A stretch of DNA of 64,000 nucleotides, from assembly GCA_014549065.1 (NCBI GenBank), contig JACDOX010000013.1, positions 4,264,370 through 4,328,369 of the forward strand, given 5' to 3'. The notes beneath the pieces are model-generated. The model did no database searches. It saw only the letters and a list, made by a program, of their open reading frames with translations, and was not told the DNA's origin. Positions within the stretch are counted from its first letter, which is position 1, and each line of letters opens with the position of its first letter. Position numbers and translations under genes: made by a program. Below, in pieces: positions 14,101 through 26,765 of the stretch. This DNA comes from Cardinalis cardinalis (lineage: Eukaryota; Chordata; Aves; Passeriformes; Cardinalidae).

Positions 14101-15647
14101 TTTGGTCATGCAGAAGACACTGTGTTCCTTCTCCAGAATCTCTCTAAAAGGTCAGCTCACCAAGGGGGGGCCTTTGGAAAGCTGCAGGAATAGCATGTGG
14201 GCTGCCACATAAGGTACACACAGCTGGTGTTCAGCAGCTGTGAGCTGAAAACCAGTATAGAGCTCCAAAGAGACTGCTGCCAGGCTGCTAGCTTGTTTTG
14301 TGTTTGGATTTTGTATTTGGATTATTTTTTAAATTTTATTTTGCTACCTAACAGTGACTTTCTGGTCTTGATTTTTTGCTTACTGTATATATGGCTTTAA
14401 AATTCTTCTTTGCTATGAGGTCGTAACAGGCAATTCCGTCTTTTGTGCTTTACTGATGTCAGGTTTGTACACAGAAGGAGCCTTTCTGGCATGTGGCTGC
14501 AGCATTTTGTGGAGATGACTGGGTCTGTTGGAAAGTATCACCTAACAGCGTGACAGTGTCGCTGCTGATGCCTGAAATGTGTCCTCATGTCCTTAATGCA
14601 GCTGAACTTAACTGGACACAGCTGATTTTCAGATTCTGTTTGAAAAACAGAAACTGAATGGAAAAAAACCACACGATCTGTCATCACACATGGCCCTGGA
14701 TCTATGGGTGCTCTGGGGCCCATTACATGGCGTCTCAGTGCTCTCCACCACTGGCACTGGAGACTAAGGCCANATCAGAAGCAGCCTGGCCACAGCCCAA
14801 GTGTTCATCTACATCAGCTTCCAAGGCAGTTCTTGCTTACCCACACAGGAACAATCTGCCTCTTGCTTCAACCTAAGCCAAACATGNGGGGAATAAGCAG
14901 AGACTTTTGCACTCTATTCTGATTTGCACTGAGTCTGTTCTCTGATCTTTTGTTTNGTATTCCTACTGTGTTATGGAATATCTCACAGCTATTTGGGTCT
15001 CTTGCTTGGAGCACCTGCTTCTTTTGAGGAGACTATTTAAATCATAGTAAGGGGGTATATTGTTGTTCTCAGCATTAACTCCAGAGAGCAATAACCCTGT
15101 GGCATTCCGGGATCTGCTCATTTACCCACCTGTGCATTTGGCTTTTTGTGTCTATATTGTTTATTTATAATGCAATTTCAGTGACTGCAGTCTGGAACAT
15201 GTCAGTTATCTGGAGGTCACTGGAAAATAAGTAAATATACACATTAAATATTGATGAATCATTTTTCCTACTGTATTTAAAATGCTAAGCTGGAAATTAG
15301 GCTCTTGATCCAGCAAATTTCACCATTTCATTAACCTCATCAGAAATGGGAAGCCTTTGTGTATAAGAGTCTTTTCAATCTTTGTGTGAGATAGTAACAA
15401 GAAAGTCAATAAATTTCTCTAACAATGTCTGAATTTCAGCGCTTAACAGTTTAGGGGAACACAACAGCTTTATCTNTGATAAATTTTAGCAAAGCCAAAT
15501 TCAGTGTATTACTTTTTAAAAATATGCTGATATTTAGGAAATACAGGTATGTGCTGGCTGAGTAGTTAAAATGCACACCAAATTTACAAATACTCCACAC
15601 TTCAAAAAACATTTAATGCTTTTTTACAAGGTATAGTATCTTTATTA
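8136..15647. other. Non-coding stretch, no gene recognised
   Basis: Both strands contain only short open frames. Somewhat more GC-rich patches at about 8,680-9,010, 10,500-10,720 and 12,890-13,060 contain no element or exon I can identify. From 11,440 to 14,083 there is not a single N, unlike neighbouring DNA. No RNA gene or CpG island is seen. Confidence 0.6.
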
Positions 15648-15662
15648 CCCCCCCCCCCCCCC
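15648..15662. repeat. Homopolymer run of 15 C
   Basis: Fifteen consecutive C bases sit in otherwise AT-rich DNA. The run is length-unstable and prone to sequencing error. On the minus strand it is a G15 run, which could form a G-quadruplex. Confidence 0.95.
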
Positions 15663-17756
15663 TTTAGCAATATTATAGGGTTTTGTCTCAGAAAATCCAT
15701 GGAAACTTGCTGAGGAGTCAAAATTTCATGGTAAGGAACAGGTAAGTATTGTAGCTGTTACAAAAGTGGAATTAACTAGTATCTCTTTCTACACATAGTC
15801 TTTTTTCATCTCAACATGAGTTTGAAGTAGCTATCTAAAAAATATGTTTATAATGAAGCTCCAGGGACTTCTGCATAACACTCTCTTGTACAGAGAAAGG
15901 TTCTTCAACCTGCTATTTCAGGACTCTAATGCATCTGGGTAATATGCATTGAACTCGCAGAAATCTCCTAGAGATCCCTAGTTATCCCATTAACTGAACT
16001 TATTCTGTGTTATATACNAGCTATTTATTTCCTGTCAGACTCGATGGAGTTTTTCAAAATGGCAAAAAGATATACAGTCTGATGCTGTATATATATTCGG
16101 GGGTCTGTGTGCAGGGCAAATTTCTAGAGGGTGATCTTTGTTCATCTTGATTGGCTTCCATATTCTNGATCCTCAAGCAATAAAAAAACAATTAAAAATG
16201 TATGCACTTGAGGAAACATTGTCTCTAGCATCCCCAGAGCTAAGAGTTTTCTTCTATTTCTCTCCTGCAAGTGACTGACTTAGAATGATTCCAGCACTGT
16301 GCAAGGTAATATTCAGAATGGAACCTGGTAACTAAAGGCTTCTGCTAAGTGGGTACATATACTGCAACCATGAGCATGGCATCTGACTGTCTTAGGCNAT
16401 CCCAGAACACAACATTGTGATAAAGAGAGAGAATTATACCGGGGCAAATGGTGAAGAGGGAGAAGNTGAGAAGAAAGAAGGGGAATTGGAACAGCCAGGA
16501 ATCATGGAACCAGTCAGNATGCCTGATCTTCAAGGGAAGTTCTGGTAAAAACCTGTATATCTGGTAGGGTTTCAATACTATATTGTTTAATTGGACATAA
16601 GTCCAGAGCAAAAGAAAACTTTGTGATCTTGTAGGAAAAAATTTGATTTTTCAGAGGAAGGTGGGGTTAAATACTCAAACACTGAGGCTAAAGAATTCAT
16701 TCTGTTATTTTCTCAATTGAAAATAGCATTTTACAGAAAATCCTAACATAGGAAAGGAAGACATTTTCAAGAAAAAAAATCTTAGGCTAGAAGTGACATG
16801 CTCCTTCCTATTAGATTATTTTTTAATGGTTGANAATACAATAATCTGATAATGAATATGTAACATACATAGCATGAACCTAACCTTCACACTTCATCTG
16901 NAGTGCCCAAGGGGAGGAATATTATGTTTTTCAATCTACACAGTCATTCTAACTCAAAATAAACACCAGTACACAGCAGTTTCAATCAACAGACTCTTAA
17001 GCTGAAAAATATTTGCCCTGATTTTACATATTAATTCNCTGGTTTTAACATCACTTACATGATACTTCCTTCTTACAGATCAGTCATTTCAGCTTCATAA
17101 TTTCTACCTCCTAGTTTTAGCTGCAGTTGACTGTAGGAGTTAACTGAGAGGTGNAGTGAGGTCTCCCTTCTCTTTCGAATAGCTGCTTGTCATCACAGTT
17201 GTTTATCTAATACTGCTAGGTCAATACTGTTGGACTCTGAATAGATACACCAGATACATTTTTTCTTAGAGAATAAGGATATTAACCATGGAGAATTCTC
17301 CATCTGACCTATACATCAAGTCTCCCTCTAGTCAATGGAGAATAATAAGCACTTCTGTTCATCTCACCCTGAGACAGACATCTACAATAAGTTCAATGAA
17401 TTATATCATAAAATTGCCTGGTTTCTCTGTTCACCATGAACAGAGATCAGCATTGAGTTGTGTGGTTGTAGGCATTTATACAGTAGACACAGGAAGGTAG
17501 GTGTGATTAATCCAGGCACTGCCTTGGTATTTCCAGCAGATTTCTCTGTTTTGAAATGGACGGGTTATGGTACGGCTGAGCAGGTTCCAGGCAGGGTAAT
17601 AAATGAAGTAGCCACTGTTTGTGTTGCACTATCTTCTTATAGAAACTAGCAGGTGTTTCCAACATCATTCAGTTAATGCAAAGTAATACGGGCAAAATAA
17701 ACTTTTACAGCTTCAGAACACAATGTTGNTGCGGCATGGATAACCTAAAATTGGCA
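15663..17756. other. Non-coding stretch, no gene recognised
   Basis: AT-rich sequence up to the solo LTR, with short open frames only and no recognised repeat or exon. Confidence 0.6.
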
Positions 17757-18161
17757 CTGAAGCGTCACAGACATCCTTTCACTAAAAATCCTTTCTTTAG
17801 GATTTTTCCTTCTGAGAAGCTAAGAGGNCTCAGAGACAGAATGTAAACAATGGTTATCTGCTGCTGTGGAATGCAACAGGTCCACCTGTGATTGGCCCAT
17901 CTTGGATGTGTATGATTAANGGCCAATCCAGGACCAAGNTCTCTCTGGGACAGAGTCGGAGAGAGCTCCTTTGTTATTACTCATTCATTTCTATTCTTAG
18001 CTTAGCCTTCTGAGGAAACCTTTTCCTTTCTATTTCTTTTTAGTATAGTTATAATGTAAAATATATATCATAAAACAATAAATCAAGCCTTCTGATCNTG
18101 GAGTCAACATTTTCGTCTCTCTCTCATCCTGACAACCCCTGTGACCACGGTCACACTGAAG
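17757..18161 (+). mobile_element. Solo LTR of an endogenous retrovirus, passerine type, with target-site duplication
   Basis: The LTR proper is 17,763-18,155 (393 bp), flanked by perfect 6 bp direct repeats CTGAAG (17,757-17,762 and 18,156-18,161). It ends in GGTCACA. Its first base is C where TG is expected, consistent with one T-to-C change in TGTCACAGACATC. Inside are an 8 bp hairpin near the 5' end (AAAAATCC 17,784-17,791 with GGATTTTT 17,800-17,807), ATTGG and CCAAT promoter motifs in the middle, and an AATAAA polyadenylation signal at 18,077-18,082, which sets the plus orientation. The text matches an LTR type I recognise as abundant in songbirds. A 6 bp duplication fits class II (ERVK-like) integration. 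No internal retroviral genes remain, so it arose by LTR-LTR recombination. Five or so Ns lie in or beside it. Confidence 0.88.
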
Positions 18162-18269
18162 ATACCCAGGAATTGGTTTTGCTATTGCCTGTGGCTCTTG
18201 AGAACAAAAACAGTCTAGTTGAGATTTAGACATCAATAAGAAAATCAATCACAAGGCTGAAGGAGCTTT

Positions 18270-18900
18270 AAAGAGATCACCTGCTACAGACAATCTCCTG
18301 AGGCAAGGTCATCTTTAGTGAGATTATTTTTGTCTTTACAAAGTTCCCAAATTGGAGACTTCAAACCACTAGTATTTAAGCTGATGCTTCCTTGTTGTAA
18401 TTTATAGCCACTACTTCTTGTCTTCTGTGCTATGGGCTTGAAGAACAGGTGAACCTCTTCCACCTTTTCTGTAACAGACTGCTGTCATGTCACCAGCTAG
18501 TTCCCTATTCTCTAATCTAAAAAATCCCATTTTGTCCAATTTTCTCATACAACACAGTGACTCTTCTCAGCATGTCTCAGCTCTGTCCAACTGCTCCACA
18601 TCCATTTGTTGTCANGTCCAAAAATAAACATGGTACTGGTATAGAACCTTGCCAGACCTGTGGTGGGTGGAAAGACTGACTTACAAATTTTGTATATTGC
18701 TGTTTCTAAGTCCCAGTACAATGTGTGATTTTTCTTGCCTCACTATGACAGTGTTTGCCTGTGCTTCGGAATCATGTCAAATAACCCACGGATCCTCTCC
18801 TACAGTANGCTGGTTTTCCTCAGATGCATTCTCCACATGTCCACTCCACTTTGANGTAACCTGTCCTCTGTCAGGCTGACTCACTGCCATCTTTGAATTT
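18270..18900 (-). mobile_element. Old CR1 LINE fragment, 3' region
   Basis: Read on the plus strand, the order of blocks follows the antisense of CR1: a GGTCATCTTTAG block near 18,307; 'lead-in' text with CCACTACTTCTTGTC near 18,410; then ATTTTGTCCAATTTTCTCAT near 18,530, CATGTCTCAGCTCTGTCC near 18,570, TCCACATCCATTTGTTGTC near 18,596 and 'GACTGACTTACAAATT'-like text near 18,675. These correspond to the conserved 3' end of the CR1 reverse-transcriptase unit and 3' UTR. The copy is diverged and has many disruptions, so it is a dead fragment of an old subfamily. Both boundaries are approximate. The solo LTR lies about 110 bp to its left. Confidence 0.6.
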
Positions 18901-20155
18901 AGTAAGTGTGATGGGTCTTTGCATGCATTGTTCCCCTGCCCCCCTTCTCCATCTCTGATGGCCAGTGTTGTTTGTCCAAAGATGCAAACACCAGGTAGGT
19001 ATTGCACGANGAACCCTCTAGGTGCTTGCATAATTAATGTGCTCCAGTGATGGGGGAGATGAAGAGTTTGCCATTTACTTTGGAGCTCATCAGCCTGCAT
19101 ACAGGTATAAAATGCTGCTGGAAACTGGGCCAGTTGGGTAAACTGGTCTCCTAAGGTTACAGGAAACTTCTATGTGGACTGCTACCTCTACACACATCCC
19201 AGCAGGGACTCCAGCTGGGTGTGCTCAGCCTAAAGACAGGAAACACTCCCTGTTGAACGCACGAAAGAAAAGCACTAAGATTGAGTCAAACAGGAGATAA
19301 AATCCTGAAGTAGCTACATAGATGTTTTGTGCCTTTTAAATTGTGAATTCTAAAAGGCCAAAGACTTTGAACCTGTATGTTTTTAGCTGAACCAGCTTAT
19401 ATTATAACCATTTAGAAATAAACTGTTGAGCAAATCTGAGACTAAGTGGACTGAGCCACACCTGGAAGTTTAGAAAGCAAGTGGATCTCACTGAAATGCT
19501 TCACTCAACAGGAGGGACCACAACCTGAGTGCACTATAATGTGCGTAATAGATGATAGAATTGTTATTTACATGCTGCACTGGCAATATTTAGATACTGT
19601 ATTAGCAATAAATCTAATCACAATCATCCACATAATCACTGTGTCCTACTTCTTGTGTTTGGCCAAGAGCCTTCTCCCCACTGTTCTGCCACTGTAAGCC
19701 ATGCAGGATTCTCAACTGCTCCTCTAAACAATGCAAGTACACCACGCCAAGGCAGGCCCTTGTCACATCTCTCAGATATCTTCCCATTTTGACTCTGAGT
19801 TACTAGTTTTCTCAGTATCTATTATGAGGAACCTTAAAAAACTCTCAGTATTTAACATCAGCTGCCTTTTATCTTTCNTCAATAGAGGTCAGGCTGCTGT
19901 ATGAGGAGGTTAGACCAGTCTGTNACATATCTGCAGAGCAGCAGACAGGCAGATTAACAAAAGGACTCAAGTGCCACCTAACAGTAATTTCAGCTATCTA
20001 AGACTTGCATCATACAAACCTATAGCTTCTAATAACTTAAATTCCCTGGATGTTATATTTTCTTGTAGGAAGTGTGTATTTTCCCAAATACACTTAGCTC
20101 CTAAATCCCAGCAGGATTAAGAGTGTCCAACCGAAGTTTTATGGAAAATAAATGA
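18901..20155. other. Non-coding stretch, no gene recognised
   Basis: Short open frames only. The first 200 bp may still be CR1-derived, but I could not follow the similarity. Confidence 0.5.
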
Positions 20156-20179
20156 AGATTTAATGGGAGATTTAATGGG
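20156..20179. repeat. 12 bp perfect tandem duplication
   Basis: AGATTTAATGGG occurs twice head to tail (20,156-20,167 and 20,168-20,179). Confidence 0.95.
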
Positions 20180-20887
20180 AGAGAAATGAAGAAGAAGAAA
20201 TTATGTCATTTATCCAGAATAGAGACCTTCAAGTTCCGGTTGCTGTTCAGAACAGTTTCTACATGTTCCATTAGAATGTCACTGGATGAAAAAAAAAAAA
20301 CCCAAACCAGATGGATAATAGGCTGAATTTAAATTTTTCTCTCTAAAGTACCCTGTGAACAGAGGAATTGTGTGCATTGCAGTGTAATGATGCACTTTGT
20401 TGTGATTAGTCACAAAAATGTTAGAGAGGCATTAATTGTCAACTGTAATTGTTGGGNTTTTTTGTCCCCTGAAATATTGTGTCTGCTAAGCACAAATCAA
20501 ACCAAAGCACCAAGGAATTTACTGGAGACTTTTATTACCTCTCCCTTTATTTGTCTACTTTTGTGTCCTTTTAGAAGGAAAATACCTTGCTTGAAAAAAT
20601 ATGAGTGAAAAAAGTATAATCTTTTGAAGTGGAAGTTTCTGGTCGAGTTTAAAGATTAGCCTTTTATTAGAAAATCTCAACTACTGAGCAGCCAATTTGC
20701 ATCAGTCCCATGAGAATTCTTTACATTAAGTTTTGTCATTTTTAGTTGAAAAGATTAAAGACTTTTTGGAGCTCAAAAAGAGAAGATTTTTATTGGACGA
20801 AAATTAGGACATAGTTCTTTTTATTATTTTCTTCCAGATGAAAATTGTTCTAAATCCATTTGTGCACAGAACATGCATACATGCCTG

Positions 20888-20932
20888 TATCTATCTCAAT
20901 ATCATCTATCTCTATCATCTATCTGTATCTTT
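20888..20932. repeat. Imperfect TCTA microsatellite
   Basis: TATC/ATCT units interrupted by CAATA, TCTA and TGTA variants extend for about 45 bp. The interruptions suggest an old, mostly stable locus. Confidence 0.8.
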
Positions 20933-23900
20933 ACCTACATGCACATGCAGTCAAGACAAGGTGACCAAACAGATTTCAGATATGAATGGAGGTTTCAGGG
21001 TTGCAGTAGCACTAGCAGGTATGTGACAGATTTCTATGTCCCTCATGTTGCAGCTGTAGGGCTACAGCACGCTTTTCAGCACCTACATTGTCACATAAGA
21101 GCTCACCATGGCATCCACACAATGCCTAATCTTATCAGAACACTAGGAAAGAAAAGCTGAAGTACAACTTTTGAACCTGATAAAGATGAGGTTAGGCTAC
21201 CTAAGACAGGACATCAAGAAAACAAAGATACAGAGAAAATGTGATATTTAAGCAGGGCTGTTCTGCTAAATAAGAATTAAAATTAAGTGAAGATGATGGT
21301 AGTCTTTGGTGATGTATTTTGATGCTGTTCCAGTACATCATTTTGATACACCTTATCTCCTGTGCTAGTGATCATTAAGCAAATGTGTTGGCAAGCAGTA
21401 AACTTGGCTGTGTCTTTACCACTGAGCTGATATTTTGGTAGTTTTGTTTCAGACATTTGAATGGCAAGATCTTCTCAGAGTAGTTTTGCAAGCACTGCAG
21501 CATTCTACCTTGACACAGACATGCCCATATTCCCCAGCTGAAGACAATGGCAGTAGCAAAGAAGCCACCCACTACTAACCTTGATGGCAGCCAACAGCAG
21601 AGATAACAGTGGACATACAATTTTTAGCACTAATCTTTCTCCNATTTCCTCTCACAATCAGGCAGGGCTGTATCAGCTTCTGTATCTTGTCCTGTCAGGC
21701 AGATTTCAGATAAGATTTAGGAAAAGGAGGTTAAATCCCACATTGCTAATAAGCAATTACTAGCAGGCTAGTGCAAATACAAATGTACTAGAAGTCCAAG
21801 GCATCTGCCATACCTTAGGAGAAAGCATCTGGTATTAATGCTAAGTATATAATACACAAGTACCTTCTGTGACTGAGAGTCTTCCATTAGAAATGCTCCT
21901 TCTGCTCCTTCTAGAAGAACTTCTTAAAATATCATCAAAGAATTGTTTAATACTGTTCAGAAAACTGGAGCGTGCTGTAGCCTCTACAGATATGCCGAAT
22001 CCTACTGCACAGAAATTCCTTCTCTTTGAAGTAAATGAATTCTTTCTTTTTGTATGGCTGATGAATATTTTATTTTAAAAAGCAAATAAAAAGTGATGTA
22101 GAAATATGCATTATATATTACTCACACAAAATGATGCTGAAAGAACACAAAACTCCAGAGTCCAAAGTAAAGATTATGTTTATACTTTTACTGAGGTGTG
22201 AATGAAGTGACTTTCTTTGAAATAGGTGTATTTTCTTTTGAAAGCCTTACACTGCAGCATGATTTCAATAGCAGAAAGTGCTTAAAAGAACTTATCAAGA
22301 CAGGAGAACTAAGCTCCATATCTTTCACAGTGTGTGTGCTACTGAAAAAGCCACTTCAGCCATTTTTATTTTCAACAACAGTAGATGCGCTCTTTACTCT
22401 CCATTCAACCAGCTTGAAGTGCCAGTCTGAGCCCTGACTTTAGGTAATCTTATCTACTTTCTCCCTTGACAATATAGAATATGGAGATTGTTTAGCATTT
22501 CTGATAAATTAAAGGGCATCTAGTTGCTGAGATATCTGCAATTTATTTAGTAATTTCCGCATGTTATTCTGTATCTTAGATGCATACACTAAAATGGAGA
22601 TACTAAACTCTTGTCATACCTGTATTTTTGGAAGAAAGGTTTTGAAGATGGGAACCTTGGAGAACATCAGGAAATGCACTCATGGCCACAATGACCATGT
22701 AGTTTAGTTGTAAATTATGCCCGAATCACTTGATTGTTTCAGACATAAAGAAATATTACAGAGACACTGAATCACATATATTCACTTTTTATAGTGAACG
22801 AGACAGGAATTCTTAAAGGAAAACCCNCTAAGCCCTCGTAAAACTCTAATGCATAAGATAGGGTGAGAAAACAAAGGTAACACAGTATCTCTTAAAAATT
22901 GAAACAGCGGTAAGTACTAGTACTCTTTTTCCATAATGTTTATGCAGATTTTCACATATACTTAAAGAAAACTGATATATCTTCCCTATATATTACACTG
23001 TCAGTAAACTGCAGAATTTTGTGTTGATGAGATGATGGTCTGTCACCTGGGCTAAATGAGTAACTGTGGCCATCAACAGTAATGAACATCACGTGTGAGA
23101 AATGGCTGATACAGGGCCACACAAGCTACTTTCTGAAACTGTTTGGTTTGATTTTGTCCTNTGTTTTTCAGTGAGCTCCCTGTGTCTGTGCCTCTGGCTA
23201 TATGCATCCACGGAGTACGGACTGGAGTGGTGAGAGATTGTACTTTTGACTCTGGAGAGAATCTGGGCAATTTCTGCTTCTCTGAAGTTTCATTTGAGTT
23301 GCCTGTGCTGTGGTATCCTAGTAATAGCTCACAGAGAAAAGAATTAAAGGCAAAAGTTAAATATTTTCATTTGTGGGTANATTCACAGGAAAGTTGAGAT
23401 CTGCCTGCTGAGAGGAAAACCTAATTTTATATTCAGCCAACCCATGACACGATGTGACTGCTTCTTAAACAAACTCCAGTGCAACCTAATGACCAAAGTT
23501 GGACTGGTGTCCAGAGCATATGGCACAAGTCAGTGATCAACAGATTGTAAATATATTATCATGTTATCCTCTTAATTTCTCTCCTGCTCCAGTTCTTTGT
23601 CAGATATTAATATTTTTGTTTTTACAAAAAAAAAACTGTCTGAGCTCTAAGCTACTTTTTTTATTTGCCAGACCTCAAGTTCTTAATCTCTTCTGAGGAG
23701 GGATATAGGGAGAGTATTCCCATTACAAAATGGTTGAAAAAGTTGTTTCTCATTACAAGTATCTAATTTTATCCTTTAGCATCCTCAAAAATGTCTGAAT
23801 CATTTTCCAGAAACATTTAATTCATGAAAGAGATCAAGCATAGGAAATAACAGCCTCTATGATTAAACTTCAAGCTATTGAGAATTAACTCATACGATAC

Positions 23901-24740
23901 AGAATCTAATTTCTACCTTATGTCTTGCTGTATGTTCTATTTTAAGCTCTATAATTAAAATTACCTTCCTGATGTGTTTCATTCACTGTGGAAAAGCTTG
24001 GAATTCAACAAGAATAGTGTTCAGCTCAGTTAAGTCTGACTCTAAAACTTCCTTTCATCTGAAATTTTTAATATCATGGGAAATATTTTGCAACATTTGG
24101 GAGCAATGAAAAGGAACTTGCATGTGTCAATTTCATGGATGATAGGCTTGGATATAGCCAGAGTTCAAATTATCTCCGCAAATATACATGTGGAATTCAA
24201 ATAACCATGGATTTTAAAATGGATTGTTAGCATTGTTAGCCTTCCTTCAGCAGCATAAGCTGCAGCACAATTCCTCAAAGGAATAGTCTTAATCTATTTT
24301 AATGCATTACCCTCAANCAGGTAAGACTCTATAGACAAAGAGTTGAAGGGCAAATTAATTTTTTTTTTGTAAAATTTGCAGTTGGAACATGATATTAATT
24401 CTTTGCTTTTAGCAGTTTCCCAAGGCAGCACTGGAGTATGGAGTAACATATGGTCATTTCTGTATGTTTACAAGAAAAGCCATTTTTCAAATAAACAGCC
24501 ATTAGCAAAAGAATAGGGGCTTCTAATCTCATTAATCCTCTAAAAGATTGCTGGTACTGGGTAGGGGTATATAAAGCTTATGCTGGCCTCGGTCTCCATT
24601 TTATTACAATAACAGAAAGCTGTTGTCCCTGTTTCATGTTCCCTTCCCCCCCTTCCTCCCATGGTGGATCNTACGAGTATTGTAAAAAATATGAAGTGAG
24701 GTCAGTGGTTACTGTCCCCCCATAAGTGCTGCAGGCTGAA
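20933..24740. other. Non-coding stretch with one weak exon candidate
   Basis: AT-rich sequence with no recognised gene. The only stretch with convincing splice context is at 23,172-23,229 (listed separately). A pyrimidine-rich patch with runs of C lies near 24,640-24,660. Confidence 0.5.
23172..23229 (+). other. Candidate internal exon (low confidence)
   Basis: A pyrimidine-rich tract ending TTTTTCAG (to 23,171) precedes the segment, and it ends at GTG|GTGAGA (GT at 23,230), a good donor. One frame is open through the 58 bp and beyond (…ELPVSVPLAICIHG…). I recognise no protein family. It lies upstream of the CpG island on the same strand, so it could be an upstream alternative exon, part of a lncRNA, or chance. 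Splice-like motifs occur often by chance in 64 kb of DNA. Confidence 0.12.
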
Positions 24741-24817
24741 GCTATGTCTATTTCATCCTAACGTTTGGATCCCAAAGGACTTTTGGGATCCGAACATAAG
24801 GATGAAATAGACATAGC
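24741..24817. repeat. 77 bp near-perfect hairpin (36 bp arms, 5 base loop)
   Basis: The left arm 24,741-24,776 begins GCTATGTCTATTTCATCC, and the right arm 24,782-24,817 is its inverse complement with 33 of 36 Watson-Crick pairs. The loop is GGACT (24,777-24,781). Mispairs are at 24,760/24,798 (A:A), 24,762/24,796 (C:A) and 24,766/24,792 (T:G, a wobble pair in a plus-strand RNA). Symmetry stops abruptly at both outer ends. It could be a pre-miRNA-like stem, a tiny palindromic transposon remnant, or a template-switch duplication. No known family was recognised. Confidence 0.95.
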
Positions 24818-26765
24818 GACGGAGGAAATCCCTGACAGGAATCAAGCACCCAGGGATGCAGGTATGTATATGAACTAAAATACACATAGATTGTAAGTAG
24901 AGTGTTATGGAATAATGAGCAGCTGATGATTACAAATGCACAGGGTGCTGAAAGCACTCTTTTTCTGCCTTTAGCATGAATTCTGTTCCTGTTTTGCTTT
25001 ACTGACTCCCTGACTCTAGCGAAGGACATTTGAATCAAGCAAAGGGAGAGACAGAGACATTCTGTGCAGTGCAGAGACACCCACTGGTATATTTAAGTAA
25101 AAAAATACCCTGCTTCAAAATGTGTGAGACAGCCATCTTAACTTGTGGCAATGAAATCATAAACTGAGATTACTGAATATTAGGGAGGAACATCCTTCAG
25201 AGAGTACTGTAAGGGAGAGAGTACTCTGCACAGTGGCAGAGTATACAGCAGCCTGTGCTGTACACCGGAGGGGACACACCACAGCCCTTTGCACAACTCA
25301 GCCTAGAGCTGACTTTGTGTTTTACAGCTCCTAGCAGCAAATGCAGCCTGAGGCAATGAACAATGCCATTCAGAGCAGTTGTAAAACTGCTCTAAATCCT
25401 AGCAAGGGCTGAAACTGTTTTATAGTCCTCACCATAAGAAAGCAGTTAAGGTGTCTAAAAACTGGCACTCATGTGAGGTCTGNGCCAGAGATTCAAAGCT
25501 CACTAATACTTCAAATGCCTTCTGTTTCATGACTGCATACTGTGCCAATATGCATAATCTAACCTGTTTACTTTAATATGCTGTTCAATCTTTACTTCCC
25601 ATTTTTTTCTGTGCTTTTGCAACCACCCAATTTTCTCCCAATTTTNTGGCATGTAATCTCTGTCCCTGCTGCTTTGAGAGCCCACCAACAGTGACAGCTC
25701 TTCTCTTCTGAATGTTTGTGTACACATACAATAGTCAGTATTGGATTAAGACACAGGAATTAAAGACCCAAGTCCAAACCTCCAACTCTGGAATGACTAA
25801 ATGAAAATCTATTTGGGTGAGGTTTTTTACGAGCCATCCTTTTTATTCTTGAGCAAGCTTCTGATCCATATGGTCGCTAGAGTATGAGCTCGCTGAACTT
25901 GACATAACCGTATTTGGTGCAATCAGCAAACAGTGAAGTCGCAAAGTCAGTGCTATCTTGTGTTTTAGAGTTCAAATCCTTTGAGACATGTGAGAACTAC
26001 CCAAGATGACAGCTGTAAGTGAAGTAGTCCTCCCCTCCTTATTTCAAGTGTCAGGGAAAAAAAAGGAACTGCAGGAACCTGATTTTTCATAAGGGGAAAT
26101 GTATGTTGCTTTGGCGTTACTCCCACCATAAGGATTGATCATGAAGAAACAAGGAGCCTCAGGGCCTTGGACTAGCTGAAATTTTTCACTCTCTGGTCGT
26201 TACTGTCATGCAGGTGGTGCAACCTAGTCAAGTGTTATTTCTGCTGTGCCTGCTAGTGTCTTATCTGTCACCCTCTGTAAATATAAAGTGTCACGGTTGC
26301 AGCCCCTGCTGCCATCAAAAATAGCATTTCATATACAGGGTGAACTTGTGTCTCAAAATTTTTAGGTTCCACGTTCCGTCCCTCATGGATCCTTCCTGCA
26401 GCAGTCGTCACAAATTTGGCAGGTCATGAATCTTCAGTGGATCATGTCTCCACTTTTCTGGACCTGTTTTCTTTCAACAAGGGGGTATGCAGCAAGCCCC
26501 ATATTTGTTTTGTTTTGTTTATTTTTTTCCTTCTGGGAGTTTTGATTTCTGCAACTTATAATGTGGAAAATACCATAAGACTGGAACTCAAGGGACAAGT
26601 ATATGCCTTAAAAATAAATAGCTAGTCTTTGTGTTAATGAAAAAGAATTAAGAAATACGGTCCTACAGAGAAGACACAAAGTTCAGAAAATAAATTGAGG
26701 CTGAAGACAAATCATGTCATTTCAAAATCATTCTCCTAGCTTGTGAGGAGGGTATGGATTGGAAG
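24818..26765. other. Non-coding stretch upstream of the CpG island
   Basis: Only short open frames and no recognised repeat. CpG dinucleotides begin to appear from about 26,280 onward, ahead of the island proper. Confidence 0.6.

Noticed and set aside
15648..15662. C15 run as a regulatory or structural element
   Set aside because: Most simply a homopolymer microsatellite or a sequencing or assembly length artefact.
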